This document shows positions 59,411 to 60,000 of a stretch of 60,000 nucleotides of DNA, piece by piece (positions within the stretch are counted from its first letter, which is position 1; each line of letters opens with the position of its first letter). The DNA lies in contig NC_081415.1 in NCBI RefSeq assembly GCF_030272615.1, forward strand, positions 605,193,137 through 605,253,136, in the 5' to 3' direction. A program made the translations under genes and the position numbers. The notes beneath the pieces are model-generated. The model saw only the letters and a program-made list of their open reading frames with translations. It was not told where the DNA came from and searched no databases. This DNA comes from Cryptomeria japonica (taxonomy: Eukaryota > Streptophyta > Pinopsida > Cupressales > Cupressaceae).

Positions 59411-60000
59411 GAAAAGTTTAGTACAAAGGAGTAGTGTGGGTGCCCCCCCCTTAAGATGTCAACATAGAATAATGTTGATATCTTAAGAAAATAAGAACAA
59501 GGATACCTACCTTCATCACAAAGAAGATATACATTATGCAACAATGTCATAAATCCAAGCAAGAGAGGGAATACTCTTCAAGGAAGGATAAGATAGTTGA
59601 AAAGAGATATCTTGTTGTAAGTGTAAAGGTGATCCTTGGAGGAGAAGAGATCTTTGTTCAAAAAGACATCTTCTTCCAAGAGGAGTTTTCTTAGACAAAT
59701 ATAACTTCTTCTAGAATAAAGTAAAGAAGAGAGCAACAATTCAATCCTTCCTCCTATTGCTAAGTGAAAGGGATTCTTGATGAGCGATGACTCGCTTATA
59801 GTACCCAAGAGGGATGGGTGATCTTGTTATAGATGTTCATTACCAAGTGTGAAAGAGGTTGTAGTCAAGGACATATGCCCCTTCTATAAGAGAGAATCAT
59901 TGAGCCAACAACCAACAACTGCACACAAGGAATTCCATCAAGTAATAAAACTCACACCACCCACATAATAGGGCAAAGTGGATACCTACAGAAAGAGAGA

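Larger units (their letters stand above)
58466..60000 (-). mobile_element. 3' internal part of element C, continuing beyond the window
   Basis: Shares scattered words with element A downstream of gag (for example AAGCCCCCA near 58580). No coding domain is seen inside the window, which fits the long non-coding 3' part of this element type. It contains two minisatellites listed separately. The rest of the element, including any gag, lies to the right of 60000. Confidence 0.65.

Noticed and set aside
1-60000. tRNA, rRNA or organelle-derived insertions
   Set aside because: No cloverleaf, rRNA core sequence or plastid/mitochondrial gene was recognised by eye; a dedicated scan could still find a degraded one.

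Overview
This window looks like nuclear DNA of a land plant with a very large, repeat-rich genome. A gymnosperm is my best guess, but that is inference. No rRNA, tRNA or intact host gene is visible. Almost everything recognisable is mobile DNA at different stages of decay, nested and separated by AT-rich sequence and simple repeats.

Layout. 615-3325 (+) is a decayed hAT transposase. 4382-15227 (-) is one decayed coding region with a long coiled coil, split in frame by a structurally complete LTR element (element A, 5650-13492). Element A carries gag and a protease-like domain but no polymerase; it has 1.2-1.3 kb LTRs and a perfect 5-bp target duplication. 15228-19552 (+) is copy 1 of an unusual DNA-transposon-like family with a DDE-like transposase. 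19556-21139 (-) is a gag relic, followed by a 4-kb non-coding stretch that may be a very long LTR. 26300-34172 is copy 2 of the transposon family: a transposase (+, 27505-31474, interrupted by a Copia-type solo LTR) and a convergent second gene (-, 32226-34172). 36390-51300 looks like a third copy (X). It has inverted-orientation end regions and its own version of the second gene (48615-50541). Its middle holds a chromodomain Ty3/gypsy element (37437-45248), a GA-rich repeat, a 1.8-kb palindromic satellite and a 359-bp tandem duplication. 52995-56121 (-) is another gag-protease relic, and 57230-60000 holds the 3' LTR and internal part of an element related to A that runs out of the window.

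The most interesting item is the two-gene family. Its transposase has three spaced acidic motifs (VDFAENY, WSDxCxxQFKN, GKGEHDG), a Cys/His-rich middle, a CFCxxC-like motif and a conserved C-terminal module reached through an intron at the same place in two copies. Its partner gene encodes a protein with a shared FQGVxxGMPQxRxG core and a basic C-terminus. The end regions share a CACCATAATTTGATAA-type motif and copy-specific palindrome arrays.

A second theme is how the coding regions died. Nearly every in-frame stop is TAG, TGA or TAA at a position where CAG, CGA or CAA would restore the frame. This fits C-to-T decay of methylated cytosines.
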